Shown here: piece after piece, positions 51,915 to 62,996 of the stretch
Numbering within the stretch: the first letter of the stretch is position 1
Layout: each line of letters starts with the position of its first letter
Position numbers and translations under genes: made by a program
Notes under the pieces: model-generated
What the model saw: the letters and a program-made list of their open reading frames with translations, nothing else
Told to the model about the DNA's origin: nothing
The model's database searches: none
Assembly (NCBI RefSeq): GCF_000330505.1
Contig: NW_004440445.1
Location: 165,424-229,423 of the forward strand
Length of the DNA: 64,000 nt
From: Entamoeba invadens IP1
Taxonomy: Eukaryota > Evosea > Mastigamoebida > Endamoebidae
Reading direction: 5' to 3'

Positions 51915-54755
51915 TTATTTTTTTGATAATTCCTCTGCAAATTTCTTTGTTGTTTCTCCTTCTTCCAACACGTTTGACGTGACATTAATAACAAACACAT
52001 TTTCATCATTTCCAACCTCAAAAGGTCTCAAACAGTATTCCTGGTATGTCAACACAATAGCGAAAGTCTTTGCATTTGGATAGACCGTCTTTAATGCGTC
52101 CAGATCTTCTTTATATGAGTCTCCTTCCTTTTCATATGCGTAGTACAATATAACTTTATCAGGGACTTGTCCGCATCCATATCCGTTCCAGAAGTCTGTG
52201 AATCTACAATTTGGCACAAGCTTTCCAAGTTGTTGAATTCTTCTTGAATGGAATTGTGTTGGGACTGATGAGTACACAAAGACATTTTGGGGTTTCTCTT
52301 CTTTTTTTTCTTCTTTTTTCTCTTCAACTTTCACCTCCACTTGGACTTCTTGTTTCTCGTGTTGAACTTCTTTTTCTTCCATTTTTTCTTTCTCTTCACT
52401 TTCTTGAATCTCGTTCGACTCGACAATCTCCAATTTCTTTTCATCTTCGGATGACGTCGGTTCAAGTTCCGAACTCGTTTCATTGTCTGCTTTCCTTTCT
52501 TCTCCAATTATTTTTATTTCTATGTCTTTCGTTCTCTCCCCGCGATCTTGCACGTCCAGAAAAGTGGTGTACTTCTCTCCAAAGTAATGGTACAAATGTA
52601 CTAAACGTGGCCACACATCACACTTCTTCTCTTTCTCCATCTCAAATTTGTGATTCACATTCTTAAATTCAATCATGTCGTTCTGTAATTTCCAATCTCC
52701 AACCTCAAGCACACTACTCATTCCAGCTATATCAACATCCTCTACTTTGGCTTTGAATACAGAACCATTTGCTACAACACAAAATACCTCCAATATATTA
52801 TTTTTCCTCTCAACAAACACTAAAGCTTTCTCGTTAATTCCTTTGACGTCAACATACACACACAACTCACTCATAAAATCATCTAAATAGACGACACGTG
52901 GCAGCACTCCTTTCTCTTTGACTTTTTCTTTCTCAATCTTTTCGTTTTGTTTTAAGAGTGCAATCTCAAGTTGTTTCAATCTTTCTACGACAAGATCTCG
53001 GTCTACCTCGTCTTTTTTCTCTTCGGATTTATTCTCAGCAGCTGTTTTGAGTTTGTCAATCTCACTTTTCAATTCATCGATCTCGTTCCGCAACTTATCA
53101 ATTTCTTGGTCTGTTTCGTTGTTGACGTTTTCAATCTTTTCAATGTGTTGAACATTTGTCTCTTTCTGCTTCTCATCTCTCAACTTCTCAATCTCCCCTT
53201 TGAGTTCTTTTAAATCATTCTCTGTCTTCTCGTCATCTTCTTTATTCTTCTCCAATTCATTTTTGAGTTTTTCTTGAGTTTCAAACATCATGTTAAAAGC
53301 AGATTTCATCTCTTCAAATTCTTTGTCTTTCTTGTGGAATTCGATTTGAGTGGAATTCTCCTTTTCCTCAATCTCAGATATTTTATTTTTGAGTTCTGAT
53401 ACATCATTTTCAGTTTTATCGTCTATATCTTTGTTCACATTAAGCGCTTTTTCTAATTCGTCAATTTTTTCAGTGATTGTTTTCATTTCTGCGGTTACAT
53501 CTGTTTGACTGCCTTCGTTTTGTGATTGATGTGATTCCTCGACGGTTTCAATTAACTTTTTAATATTTTCTATCTCATCGTTCTGCTTCTTCTCTTTCTC
53601 ATCTTCTTCCTCGCCTTTTGTTTTTATCTCGTCAACGTTCTTTTTGATCTGCTCAATCTCTTCGTTGATTTTTGCAATCACTTTCTCGTAATCACAACTT
53701 TTCATTTCAATTTTCACATTTTCTTCCGGTTTTTGTTCTTTTTCTTGTGCGGGTTGAGATTGTTTGAGTCCCTCAATTTCCTTTTTTAAAACTGAGATTT
53801 TTTTTTGATTTTCGATGTTTTGTCTAAGTTGATCTGTTCGAATTGCTTCCATGTCTATTTTAAGTGATTCTATTGCTTTTAGTTTTTCTTTAATATTTGC
53901 TATTTCGTCCATACACCCACATTTCATTTGAGATTGTTGTTGATTTTTTGTGTTTTGTTTCAATCTTTCATTCAAAGTTTCTATTTCCTTTTTCATATTC
54001 TCTTCCCGCTTTTTGTACATTTCTTCAATTTCCCCGTTACGAAGTGACAACCTTTTCAACTCTTCTTCCACATTACTTTTCCACACTTTTTCACGTTTCT
54101 CTTCCTCCCAATTTTCTTCTTTCTTTTTCTTTAACTTTTCATTTTCCTCTTTGATCGTTTTAAGTTCTTCCAACACTTTTTTTGAGTCATTGTTGATATG
54201 AGTGGTCTCATCGATTTTTTTGGCAAAGACCTCTTGCATCGATCCCAAATTAAATAAAATCATATCCATTTTATCTTCTACTATTTGATTCTTTTCTTCT
54301 GGTGTGCATTCTTTCGTTTCGGTCTCTTTCATTTCCTTCACATCAGTTATTTGTTTTTCTTTTTCAGTTCGTTCTGGGTCAATGTACTCTATCTCGCCTT
54401 CTTTTTTAGTTCTCATCTCCGCGACCTTTCTTTTCTCTATTTCACTACTTTTGGTTCGTCGCAAAAAGACTTCTAAAACCATTCCACTGTACTCGTACTT
54501 CACTGCAAACCCACCGTTTGTCGTTTCTTTACAATCAACAATTTGTGTTAACTTGGTTAAACCTTCTAATGTGTGGAACACTTTAGTACTTCCCTCGTAT
54601 TGATTAAGAACACCATCTTTCGAGTTCCGATATGACATCGACACAAACAGATCATCCAAGAGTTGCCCAGACTTTTTAAAAATACTGAAATGAACAACAT
54701 ATTCGATTTGTCCCGCTCCAAATTCCAACTGTTTATCAGTAAGACGTTCTTCCAT
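51915..54755 (-). CDS. Large coiled-coil protein with duplicated C-terminal motif
   Basis: An intronless 946-residue protein from the ATG at 54755. Residues 1 to about 100 look globular (FGAGQIEYVVHFSIFKKSG). Residues about 110-610 are heptad-rich Glu/Lys coiled coil (EIDELKSEIDKLKT and many more). Two related motifs follow: PRVVYLDDFMSELCVYVDV near 617 and PRLVHLYHYFGEKYTTFLDV near 718, each opening a beta-rich segment. An acidic linker (about 755-820) leads to a compact C-terminal domain (about 825-930: NVFVYSSVPTQFHSRRI, FAIVLTYQEYCLRPF). No membrane segment. I know no family for the C-terminal parts; a cytoskeletal or tethering role is guesswork. Low-complexity antisense frames opposite the coil are shadows. 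Confidence 0.75.
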   Translation of the reverse strand: MEERLTDKQLEFGAGQIEYVVHFSIFKKSGQLLDDLFVSMSYRNSKDGVLNQYEGSTKVFHTLEGLTKLTQIVDCKETTNGGFAVKYEYSGMVLEVFLRRTKSSEIEKRKVAEMRTKKEGEIEYIDPERTEKEKQITDVKEMKETETKECTPEEKNQIVEDKMDMILFNLGSMQEVFAKKIDETTHINNDSKKVLEELKTIKEENEKLKKKKEENWEEEKREKVWKSNVEEELKRLSLRNGEIEEMYKKREENMKKEIETLNERLKQNTKNQQQSQMKCGCMDEIANIKEKLKAIESLKIDMEAIRTDQLRQNIENQKKISVLKKEIEGLKQSQPAQEKEQKPEENVKIEMKSCDYEKVIAKINEEIEQIKKNVDEIKTKGEEEDEKEKKQNDEIENIKKLIETVEESHQSQNEGSQTDVTAEMKTITEKIDELEKALNVNKDIDDKTENDVSELKNKISEIEEKENSTQIEFHKKDKEFEEMKSAFNMMFETQEKLKNELEKNKEDDEKTENDLKELKGEIEKLRDEKQKETNVQHIEKIENVNNETDQEIDKLRNEIDELKSEIDKLKTAAENKSEEKKDEVDRDLVVERLKQLEIALLKQNEKIEKEKVKEKGVLPRVVYLDDFMSELCVYVDVKGINEKALVFVERKNNILEVFCVVANGSVFKAKVEDVDIAGMSSVLEVGDWKLQNDMIEFKNVNHKFEMEKEKKCDVWPRLVHLYHYFGEKYTTFLDVQDRGERTKDIEIKIIGEERKADNETSSELEPTSSEDEKKLEIVESNEIQESEEKEKMEEKEVQHEKQEVQVEVKVEEKKEEKKEEKPQNVFVYSSVPTQFHSRRIQQLGKLVPNCRFTDFWNGYGCGQVPDKVILYYAYEKEGDSYKEDLDALKTVYPNAKTFAIVLTYQEYCLRPFEVGNDENVFVINVTSNVLEEGETTKKFAEELSKK

Positions 54756-55322
54756 AAGAATTAAAGTTTGTTTCAAAGTTCTTATAAGTTTTGATTTATT
54801 GTAGAATATTAACTATATATAATAGTTAAATTCATGTATTACAAATATTTTTTTTCAGTAATTGAATGCAAAAAAAGCAGGCGTTTCCAAAATAATTATT
54901 GCCGAATATGTGGTATAAAAACGTACGAATTTATAAGAGAAAATGAACATTTTGGTTATATAATTGTGAATTGGGTAATTAGGATTGGGATTTTGGAAAC
55001 CTCTGAAAAAAGTCTCTTTTTACTTTATTATGGTTAAAAATAATAAAATATAAATTATACATTTACTAGAGTAAAATTAAAATAATAATAATGTAAATTA
55101 TTATTTAAAAACAGAAAAAACAATTTATCAAATATTGTTGCTTTTTTGTTATTTGCCAAATTGAAAAATAAATTTTAAACAATTATTCTAAAATTGGGTT
55201 TTTTTAAAAACAACTCTTTTGAAAAAATTGACAAAAAGAAAAAAGTGTTATATTAATAATATAATAATTAGTTATTATAATATCTAAAATAAATAATTAT
55301 TCAAATTCAATTTTTTCAGTTA
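54756..55322. other. AT-rich flank of the transposon block
   Basis: 567 bp of very AT-rich sequence up to the left end of the pogo-like element. A 67-codon plus-strand frame at 54834 is compositionally random. Nothing else seen. Confidence 0.4.
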
Positions 55323-55364
55323 CAGTTGGAGGAAATAAGGGGATGCTAGAAAAAGGAGGATGCT
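55323..55364 (+). repeat. Left terminal inverted repeat of pogo-like element
   Basis: 42 bp. It aligns with the reverse complement of 57724-57766 with one single-base indel; the inner 18 bp (AGAAAAAGGAGGATGCT plus flank) are identical. Confidence 0.8.
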
Positions 55365-55507
55365 CGCAACTATTGGTTATTTTCAATGTTAAAAATATTA
55401 AGTTCATAAAATGTATATTCTCAAAACTTCTAATTGTTTGATTGTTTTATTTCAATTTTTATTTTAATAATGAGAAAATTGTAACCAAATTTTAATCAAC
55501 AGTCAAG

Positions 55508-57522
55508 TCATTGTTGATATCTTTCAATTTCGATAAGTTCTTTATTATTAACTTCCAAGGGTATATCAATATTACCATAACTAATAGTAACTTTACGAAC
55601 ATGTTGTAAGTTGTATGTTTGATGTTCTATACAAACATTACCATAAAGCATTCTTGATATAGATGCAAGTGTGTTAATATCATCAAACGTACAAGCGTTA
55701 CCAACTGTTATTCCAGATAAAAAGTAGTTCACATAAAACAATTTTGAGCGGTCATTTGGTCTATAGTCAACACATGACGACTTTCCCACGATGTTAACCT
55801 TTTCTTTGGTATTGTCCGGAGCAGAAATTTTCGACATCAACTCGAGATTTAAAGCAACTGCATTTGTAAAATATGTTGTGTACTATTGAGTGAATCTTTC
55901 AGCACTTTTGATGTCGACAAAAAACCTCCATTTACCATCAATAAATCTCGACACCATCCCGCCTCTTTTAAAAGAAGAGACAATGTTTTTATAAGTGGCC
56001 GAAGTGTCAATTGAATTCATGATTTCTTCCATTGTTTTCATAAAAGCCTATCCATTTTTGCTCTACTTTCTTTTTTTAAGTGCGCCACTTGAAGTGTTCG
56101 TGTAATTGGAAATTTCTTTCAACAAACCTTCCATCGTTTCTGAAAATATTTTGCTGGTCAATACTCTTGTAATCACTTGACACCATGAAAACTCCATTTT
56201 TACGAGGTTGCTGGTCAATACTAATTTGTGTTGCAAATAAAGGTGTACTATTACTCTTGTTTTTTAACACAACCAAATAGACAAAGGTCTAAAGGTTGTA
56301 CCAAATGAGAAGTATGAGGCACATATAGATGGATGTGTATATTGTTTGGTTCACACATTTTTCCCAATATTTCAATATTATGGCCAGTGAAACCATCCAT
56401 GGTGATCAAAGATGGTGTATTTATATCTAACCCATATCTAACTCTTGTAAAAATGATAGTTGGTATTACCCTTTCTTCAAACCAAGTTGTGAATATTTTC
56501 TTTGTGGCAAATCCAGTCTCAGACTAATAGAAAGATAAATCACAATTTCGTTTGAAAGATTCAACAGGAACGTTTTTTAACCCAACCACAACTGCTGAAT
56601 AACAGACTTGTCCCGATAAAGATATCATAAACATTACAATTGTGCGTTTACTACCCCTATTATAACAGATTCGTATTTTTTGGCATCAACTGTTGATGGC
56701 ACCAGCAAATTTACATTTTTGGATCTGCATAATCTTCAAAACCGATTTCATCAATATTAACTACCAATTGAATTGGTATACCACTAAATTTTGAAAGTTC
56801 CAAGTAATTCAAAATAACATTTGATGGGTCAATTCTTAATCTGCCCATATCTTCTGGTACACTATCAATGTATTTTAAATACATGTGAAATAACAACCAT
56901 TTTTTAAGGTGTCATTTTATACTTTTGTTGACTGTGTTTTTAATAATATCAGTTCGAATGATTTGAGTGTTATTGCCAAATTATGAGTAGAACAGAATAA
57001 ATAAAATGATGAAAAAACGAGTTCTGTTAAAGGGGAAATTAAAGAGCGCCTTCCAATATAATTTTTACCATCAATCAATTCTTTGTTATAATATGAAATT
57101 TGTTTCGAAACGACACCGCGGTTAACATTGAATAAAACAGCAAGTGATCTATGTGTACATTCATTGCCGTGTTTATATTTATTATATATTAACCCAATTT
57201 GTAATCTCATTGTGGTTCCTCTTATTTTGTTTAACAATTCTATATCTTTTTTTATTGTTTCATACATCATTCTCGGTTTTGTAATAAAGTCTTTGGTTGT
57301 TGAATGTTCAACACTTTCAAATGAAATTAGGAATTTTTCAATTTGTTGAATAGATAGACCTTGTTGGTGTCAATGTGGGTTTTTTTTATCAATGATAAAT
57401 TTGAACAGTTGTTTGTTATCTTCAATAAAACGTGGTGTTAACATTTCACTAAGTTTAATAGGTGCTAACATTCTAATACTCTCGTTTTTTTGTGAAAACG
57501 GGTGGTGATGCTGTTGTTCCAT
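55508..57522 (-). pseudogene. Pogo/CENP-B-type DDE transposase, broken
   Basis: Starting at the ATG at 57522 (MEQQHHHPFSQKN), an about 670-codon transposase can be followed leftwards through several stops and small shifts to 55508. An HTH region reads HRSLAVLFNVNRGVVSKQI. The first catalytic Asp lies in LVVNIDEIGFEDYADPK, the pattern of the CENP-B/jerky DDE_1 group. The second lies near 56400 in ITMDGFTGHNIE. The C-terminal part (about 55860-55508) stays open. Stops within the frame show the gene no longer makes a full enzyme. It sits inside the matching terminal repeats. Confidence 0.75.
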
Positions 57523-57723
57523 ATAAATATTATTAGTTCCGAGTTTATTTTATTTATAAGTTTGTTAAAATTGTTTAATAAAATATTAATTATATTTAGT
57601 TTTTATTTAAGACCCGCATCCCAGTTAAATTTCTATTTATATAATTACTATAAATTTTAATAATAATAATTATTCAAATTATTAAAAAAATGAAAAACAC
57701 CAAAATTAATTTATATTTAGATT

Positions 57724-57766
57724 AGCATCCTCCTTTTTCTCAGCATCCCACCTTTTCCTCCTATTG
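57724..57766 (-). repeat. Right terminal inverted repeat of pogo-like element
   Basis: 43 bp, partner of the repeat at 55323-55364. TA follows at 57767. Confidence 0.8.
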
Positions 57767-57949
57767 TATATAAAATAAGTTAAACACATTCAAATAAACC
57801 ATATTTTTGATATATTATAAAAAATATAATAAAATTATATTATTTTGTTATATAAAGACGTTCCAATCATATTGAAAAAAGTACTGGAAATACTAAAAAT
57901 TAAAACCAATTAAAATACAAGTTTATGTAAAAAAATTCAAAAAACATAA

Positions 57950-59500
57950 TGAATCATGGAGGAAAAAAATTTATAATTGTTTTGAAACGGAGGTGGTTAA
58001 TACATTAAAAGTGTTTAAAAACATTGTGCATTGTTAAACAAAAAGAAAAAACCAAAACTAAGTTGTCACAAAAAGATAAAATAACTCAAATTAAACCAAA
58101 GAAAGAAGTCAAACAAAAAAATACAAATGAAAGAAGTTTCAATGAATTGTGTTCAGAAATATTTATATAGTTTGAAAAGGTTTCATTTGAAAGTAAACAC
58201 ATTTTAACACTTGATGATGTTTCTTATATCATAAGCACATCACATACACCCTTTAAAAATGAATTTGAATTGTTAAAAGAAGCTCAAAAACTAAAACTAT
58301 CAGAGATGTTGAGCACAGAAAACTGTTATTATATATATAATTCAAAAAATGGAGATGTCATTAAGGGATTTATCATTAACAATATTCAGATGTTTGTAAT
58401 AAGAGGTGTTTCTTTTATAGAATTCAACGAACTATCATAAATAATAACATCAACAACATGCTCGATTAATATAAAACAAAACAGTTTTGAATTCATACCA
58501 TTAACATAATCCACTTTAAAAACACATAGTTTCAAAACAATATCAGAAAAATCAGAATTGTTTATTTTGCTTGCGTTTTTGAGAACTGGTGTTAGTTATA
58601 CATTATTGTTTACGTTACTTCGATTGGAAAGATTTTTTCCTTATACAAAAAACTCAAACTTGAAAATGGTGAAGATGAACCATTTTCTTTATGGAGAAAA
58701 AAGAATTTAAATCAAATGTTAAGTTTCGTATAATCTCACATAACACATTTAAAGTGAATTTGGTGAAAAAAAATGAAAACAATTTGATTGAAAGTGTCCA
58801 ATCAAATTAAATGATTTTTACTCCATTTGCTCTTGGGCAGCCGGCACTGGTAAGTCAAATATATCCACAGTCAATGTATGCGTATACTGCTGTTGATTCA
58901 AAAAGCAAATGGGTCATTTATGTAACAAATGAAAAGAAATTTACTAAAACAAGGGATGTTACAATGTTTTCTATAAAAAAATAACACAGCTGGAGCCAAG
59001 TTTCAATTTGTTGTTGTTAGAGATGGTTTCATAATTGATTTTGCAACATCTGAAGGTTCTGTGAATGACAACAATCTGTTTCTTCATAATTATTTTGGTA
59101 TTCCACCTGAGAGTTACAATTTGGGAGATTACTCTAAAAATAGATAATTAGTTATTACTCTAATAAAAATGTACATGATGATCCTTGTTTAAATGTGTTA
59201 ATTTTCTTACAAAAATGTGGAATGTCGTTGAAAGAGTCTTTGCTAGATTTGGAGATTACTGGAGATTTTTTCAGGTTCCCTATAATTTAATTCACTTCAA
59301 TTGTTTTGTTCAATTTGCGTGCAGTGTATTTAATTTTCATTTGACCAAAAGGCCACTTCAAAATACAGAAAACAACGAATTAAAGTTTAAAATTCACATT
59401 GGTTTGTTTGAATCTGAACAACAAAGACTATTTGATGCATGTAATTTTGAAAACGGTGACATAAGAGATTCGTTTTATTATAAAACAATATAACTGTTTG
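57950..59500 (+). pseudogene. DDE_4 (PIF/Harbinger/IS5-like) transposase remnant
   Basis: Fragments of one plus-strand frame can be read through many stops and shifts. A basic Lys-rich start at about 58050 is followed by an HTH-like FILLAFLRTGVSYTLLF at about 58560. The DDE core has VVRDGFIIDFATSEGSVNDN at about 59010-59075, matching the DDE_4 pattern V.D..G.I.D...G..GS..D. Then VVERVFARFGDYWRFF at about 59228 and VQFACSVFNF at about 59310 match the DDE_4 C-terminal VERVFG.LK..W and ..C..LHNF. The nuclease class is supported by these spaced motifs; terminal repeats were not found. Confidence 0.6.
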
Positions 59501-60420
59501 CAGATTCAAATAAAGAAGCAATTACAACCAAACAACCTTCGCCACAGACATCGAATTGGTTGGCAACGTAAAAGAAATATACGAAAACATGAATAGTCGA
59601 TTATTGAAAATGAAAATGACAGCATTTAACACTGATGATATTGATTATTTAGTAAGAAACTCAAATAATGAAATGGAAAGTGTGATATTGTTTATGAATT
59701 ATGTCAATTCACTTGTAAACAGAAAAATATGGAAATTCAAAAAACAAGTGCCGGAGTGAAAGAAAACTGTAATAAGAAATTGATGATCATTGAAACTCTT
59801 CATAATTGTTGTGTTTGGGAAGGTGATGTTATTGTAATTAACGATGCTGATCCCGAACATGTAACTACAAAAACTACATCTGATGATGAATTTAACAGTG
59901 CTCAAGTTGAAGATAATACATATTAAAATGTTATAAGGACTAAATTGTTTACTTCAATTTTAACATCTTCTATGTTGAACGACATGATGGAAACTATTCA
60001 AATTTTGAATGAAAATGCTTTCTTCTATATTATTGACAGTGGTTGTTGTCAAAGGGAAATGATATTTGAAAATGATAGACAAAGTTTGATAGATAAAAAA
60101 CAAAATATGTGTTTTTTCCAATTTGTCTCAATAGTCAAAGTGTTAAAGATGTCGGACATTGTATCTTATTTGTTATTAAAAATGTAGAGAAGTGAGAGAA
60201 GTTTATTTATTTGATTCAAACAAAGAATATACAAAACATCATTTAAACGAAGTAACTTCATATTTTATTGCAATTTGTCACGTTATGGAAAGACATCGGT
60301 GTTATTGCAATAACTCATACAATGCAATAAATACAACACAGTAAACGAATTTCACTAACTGTGGTAGATATGTTATTTATTTTGTGTGGTTGATCATCAA
60401 TCGGCAAAAAAATAATGGAA
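59500..60420 (+). pseudogene. Ulp1/C48 SUMO-protease-like gene remnant
   Basis: Downstream of the DDE_4 remnant, in the same direction, pieces read like a C48 cysteine peptidase in the right order. At about 59610 is DDIDYLVRNSNNEMESVILF (helical entry). In another frame at about 60150 is VGHCILFVI, the His-containing strand (HW.L.VI in Ulp1). VYLFDSNKE at about 60203 corresponds to the YDS strand. A Gln then stop at 60341-60346 leads to TNFTNCGRYVIYFV, matching Q....DCG.YV.. with the catalytic Cys. At least two frameshifts and two stops make it inactive. It may belong to the same element as the transposase. Confidence 0.5.
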
Positions 60421-60918
60421 AAAGTTTGTATTTGTTGAGTATTAAAAGGTTGAGGATGTTCTCGATTTGTTGTTTAATTGCTACGAAGAAACTATTTTAA
60501 GAGTTAATTGATTATTTTTTAATTTTTGTATTTTACAATGCTTTTGGTATTTAAAATGTTATTTAAAATGGATTCTATTTTTATAACACCAGTTATGTCA
60601 TAAAAAATGGTAGTTTTTGAAAAAAGAGTGGTTTGATCTTTACTATTGGAACATTCTAATTGTAAAGTTTAACATTCAAAAACACTATATTTGTGTGATT
60701 ATTTAAATATTTCAAATATATTTTATTGTTTATTTTATTAACATACCAATATATATAAAAATATTCACAATAAATATATTATTATGTACAATACAGACAT
60801 AATAATAGTCAGTAACCAAATAATTGTAAAAAGTAAAATAAATAATTATAAAATTTTAGATAAGAACTATTTTTAAGATAAAGGACAACAAAATCGTAAT
60901 GTTATGTAACACACCCAT

Positions 60919-60932
60919 AAGTTACGTAACTT
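60919..60932. repeat. 14-bp perfect palindrome in imperfect 100-bp inverted repeat
   Basis: AAGTTACGTAACTT is a perfect palindrome. The flanks to about 60885 and 60970 are loosely self-complementary (AGGACA ... TGTCCT). It could be the end or centre of a small non-autonomous element. Confidence 0.5.
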
Positions 60933-61260
60933 GTGAGTATTTCTGTAATGGTTTATATTACCATGTTAATGTCCTATTTTTCGGGATTTTTACAACATTC
61001 TACCAAATATTTTTTGTATTTTTTGTTAAAAAATCACAAAAATATATTTGTTTTTAATAAACAAAAAATGATTATTGAAAAATTTTAATATAAAATTGGT
61101 AGTTTTAAGGATAAACAATAAATAAAATTAATGAATGAAATTAAATAATAAATGAAATTTTTAATACAATTATTAACAAATAATTGATTATTGAAATAAC
61201 TTTAAACAATAACAATTAAATATATAATTGAAATTCAATCTTTAATCCAATTGTATAAAC

Positions 61261-61842
61261 ATGAGTTTGCGTTCAAGGGTATTAAACTACCATACACATT
61301 CAAATCCAATTGTAATTCATCATTTAGATCATCCCATAACAATTTCCCGGAGTTCTAAGCGCCATCTACCATTTCCACCTAGACAATTTGACAACAAAAA
61401 TTCAATGATTGGTTTTGAAACTGAAAGAGAACAAAGAAAAAGAATAAAAAATGTTGGATTGGATCACGCATCACATCAATTACCATCCAATCCTTATAGA
61501 AAATTTACGGAAAGTACAAGAAAAAAACACAAAAAATTAATTGAACATGGTGTAAATATGTCTTTATTACAACATAAGACAGTCGAAAAAATCAAAATGT
61601 CATAGTTTTCGAAAACGTACAACACACGAACTTACACCCAAATTAGATGATGATAAGAGTTACCAACACAAATTCCATTTTTTGTGCGACTCCAGAAGCG
61701 ATTCAACAGTGTCCTTTGATATGAGTGAAGATGACTCAAATGAAATTTCAAAGATACAACTTATAGATCAATACATTTATACTGAAATGGAAATGCAATG
61801 TGATTTTGATGATACAATTGATGAAAAATGTCTTCAAATGTA
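61261..61842 (+). pseudogene. Unidentified ORF with one frameshift
   Basis: A frame from ATG 61261 gives 114 residues (MSLRSRVLNYHTHSNPIVIH ...), His/Arg/Lys-rich. At about 61595 a shift of one base lets it continue as SFRKRTTHELTPKLDDDKS to a stop at 61840-61842, about 190 residues in all, ending acidic. No family recognised. Its place between transposon remnants suggests an accessory protein of an element. An unseen intron or sequencing error could also explain the shift. Confidence 0.45.
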
Positions 61843-61908
61843 AATACAAATGGAAGATCTGCGTCAAAAAACTTTGGATGCCCAACGGATGCCACACATT
61901 TTGCTCCA

Positions 61909-61932
61909 TACTTTTGGCTCGAGCCAAAAGTA
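61909..61932. repeat. 24-bp perfect palindrome
   Basis: TACTTTTGGCTC is followed at once by its exact reverse complement. CTTTTGGCTCG occurs again at about 62004. It may be two element ends joined head to head, or a terminal repeat tip of the Mutator-like element to its right. Confidence 0.8.
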
Positions 61933-62321
61933 TTTTTAATTTTCTATTTTTGATTGGCACATTTTTATTTAAAATTGTGGGAATTTGGTTGAATTATGTG
62001 GACTTTTGGCTCGGATAGTTTCTATATATATATTGACTTATTTGTTTTTTGAACTCAGATAATTTGAAATGCCAAAAACATTCTTTGTAAAAATATTTTT
62101 TATACACAACTTTTTCTTATGCCGAAAATAATTTTTAAACAACTTTTAATTATTTAGATTATTTTTTTTACACTCTTTCGTTTTTTATAACCGCCAAAAT
62201 ATTTTCTTTTTGATGGAGGTATATATTCTTTGTTTTTTTTGTTTAATTGGTTTGTTTTCATCAAAAGAGAGACTTGTTTGTAGTCTATCATGTTTTAAAA
62301 AATCAAACATTGAAACATCAT

Positions 62322-62985
62322 CTAAATCCTTGAAAGTTTTTTTGCTTGATTTTTTACTGCTTTTTTCTTTATATATTGCACGTTTTTTCGACTCCGTGTT
62401 TTAAATGATTCATTTCTTTGATTTGTTTCGTTTTCTTCGTATAAATCAACGAATGATTGATCAATATAATGATTGTCTTCGATCTCGTATTTTGTTTCAT
62501 CTTGAAAATTGTCGAGTGCATTTATCATATTGATAATGAAAGTTTCATCAGACTGTTTCAATGTTTGGTATGTATTTGTCACATCGACAATCTTTTTTGA
62601 AACTTCACTGAATTTACCTCTTATGCGTCTTCTGTGGCCCTCCTTTAGTTTGCTTAATCTCACTGATTCAATCCTTTCATAATCACATATTGTATCAAAC
62701 CATACCCACTCTGTTGGTTTTCTGTTTCCAACCAATTTAATAAAAGAACTGTGAAAACTTTCACAAAAGTTGTTTGTTCTTGTTGTTTGTTCATACTGGT
62801 TCCACATAATAATGGGATATTGTCCGTTGATCCAAGTATCTTCAAAATATAAAAACAGTTTTATTAGGTCATTATCATTTGTTGTTACGATTTTTGTTTT
62901 GAGTAGATTAAACACTGATATAACTTTATCAACTGGAAAAAAAGCCAAACATTTGAGCTTTTCAATTGTCTAATAAATATACTAA
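62322..62985 (-). pseudogene. Mutator-like (MULE) transposase C-terminal fragment
   Basis: The minus-strand frame 62948-62322 (open a little further upstream to about 62975 as IEKLKCLAFFPVDKV) matches the C-terminal region of MULE transposases: LFLYFEDTWINGQYP, MWNQYEQTTRTNNFCESFH and KLVGNRKPTEWVW. The catalytic DDE domain would lie upstream, to the right, but mariner-like sequence starts at about 62988. The fragment is therefore truncated, most likely by that insertion. It ends in a basic, nuclear-signal-like tail (KKKAVKNQAKK). Confidence 0.75.
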
Positions 62986-62996
62986 ACTCCGGACAC

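Larger units (their letters stand above)
55323..57766. mobile_element. Pogo/Tc1-like DNA transposon, decayed, complete ends
   Basis: A 2444-bp element bounded by imperfect terminal inverted repeats of about 42 bp, CAGTTGGAGGAAATAAGG at the left and CAATAGGAGGAAAAGGTG read inward from the right. Both ends are flanked by TA (55321-55322 and 57767-57768), the target-site duplication of the Tc1/mariner/pogo superfamily. It holds one minus-strand transposase pseudogene. Confidence 0.8.

Noticed and set aside
54834..55037. 67-codon plus-strand frame before the pogo-like element
   Set aside because: AT-driven composition, no domain and no neighbours that support it.
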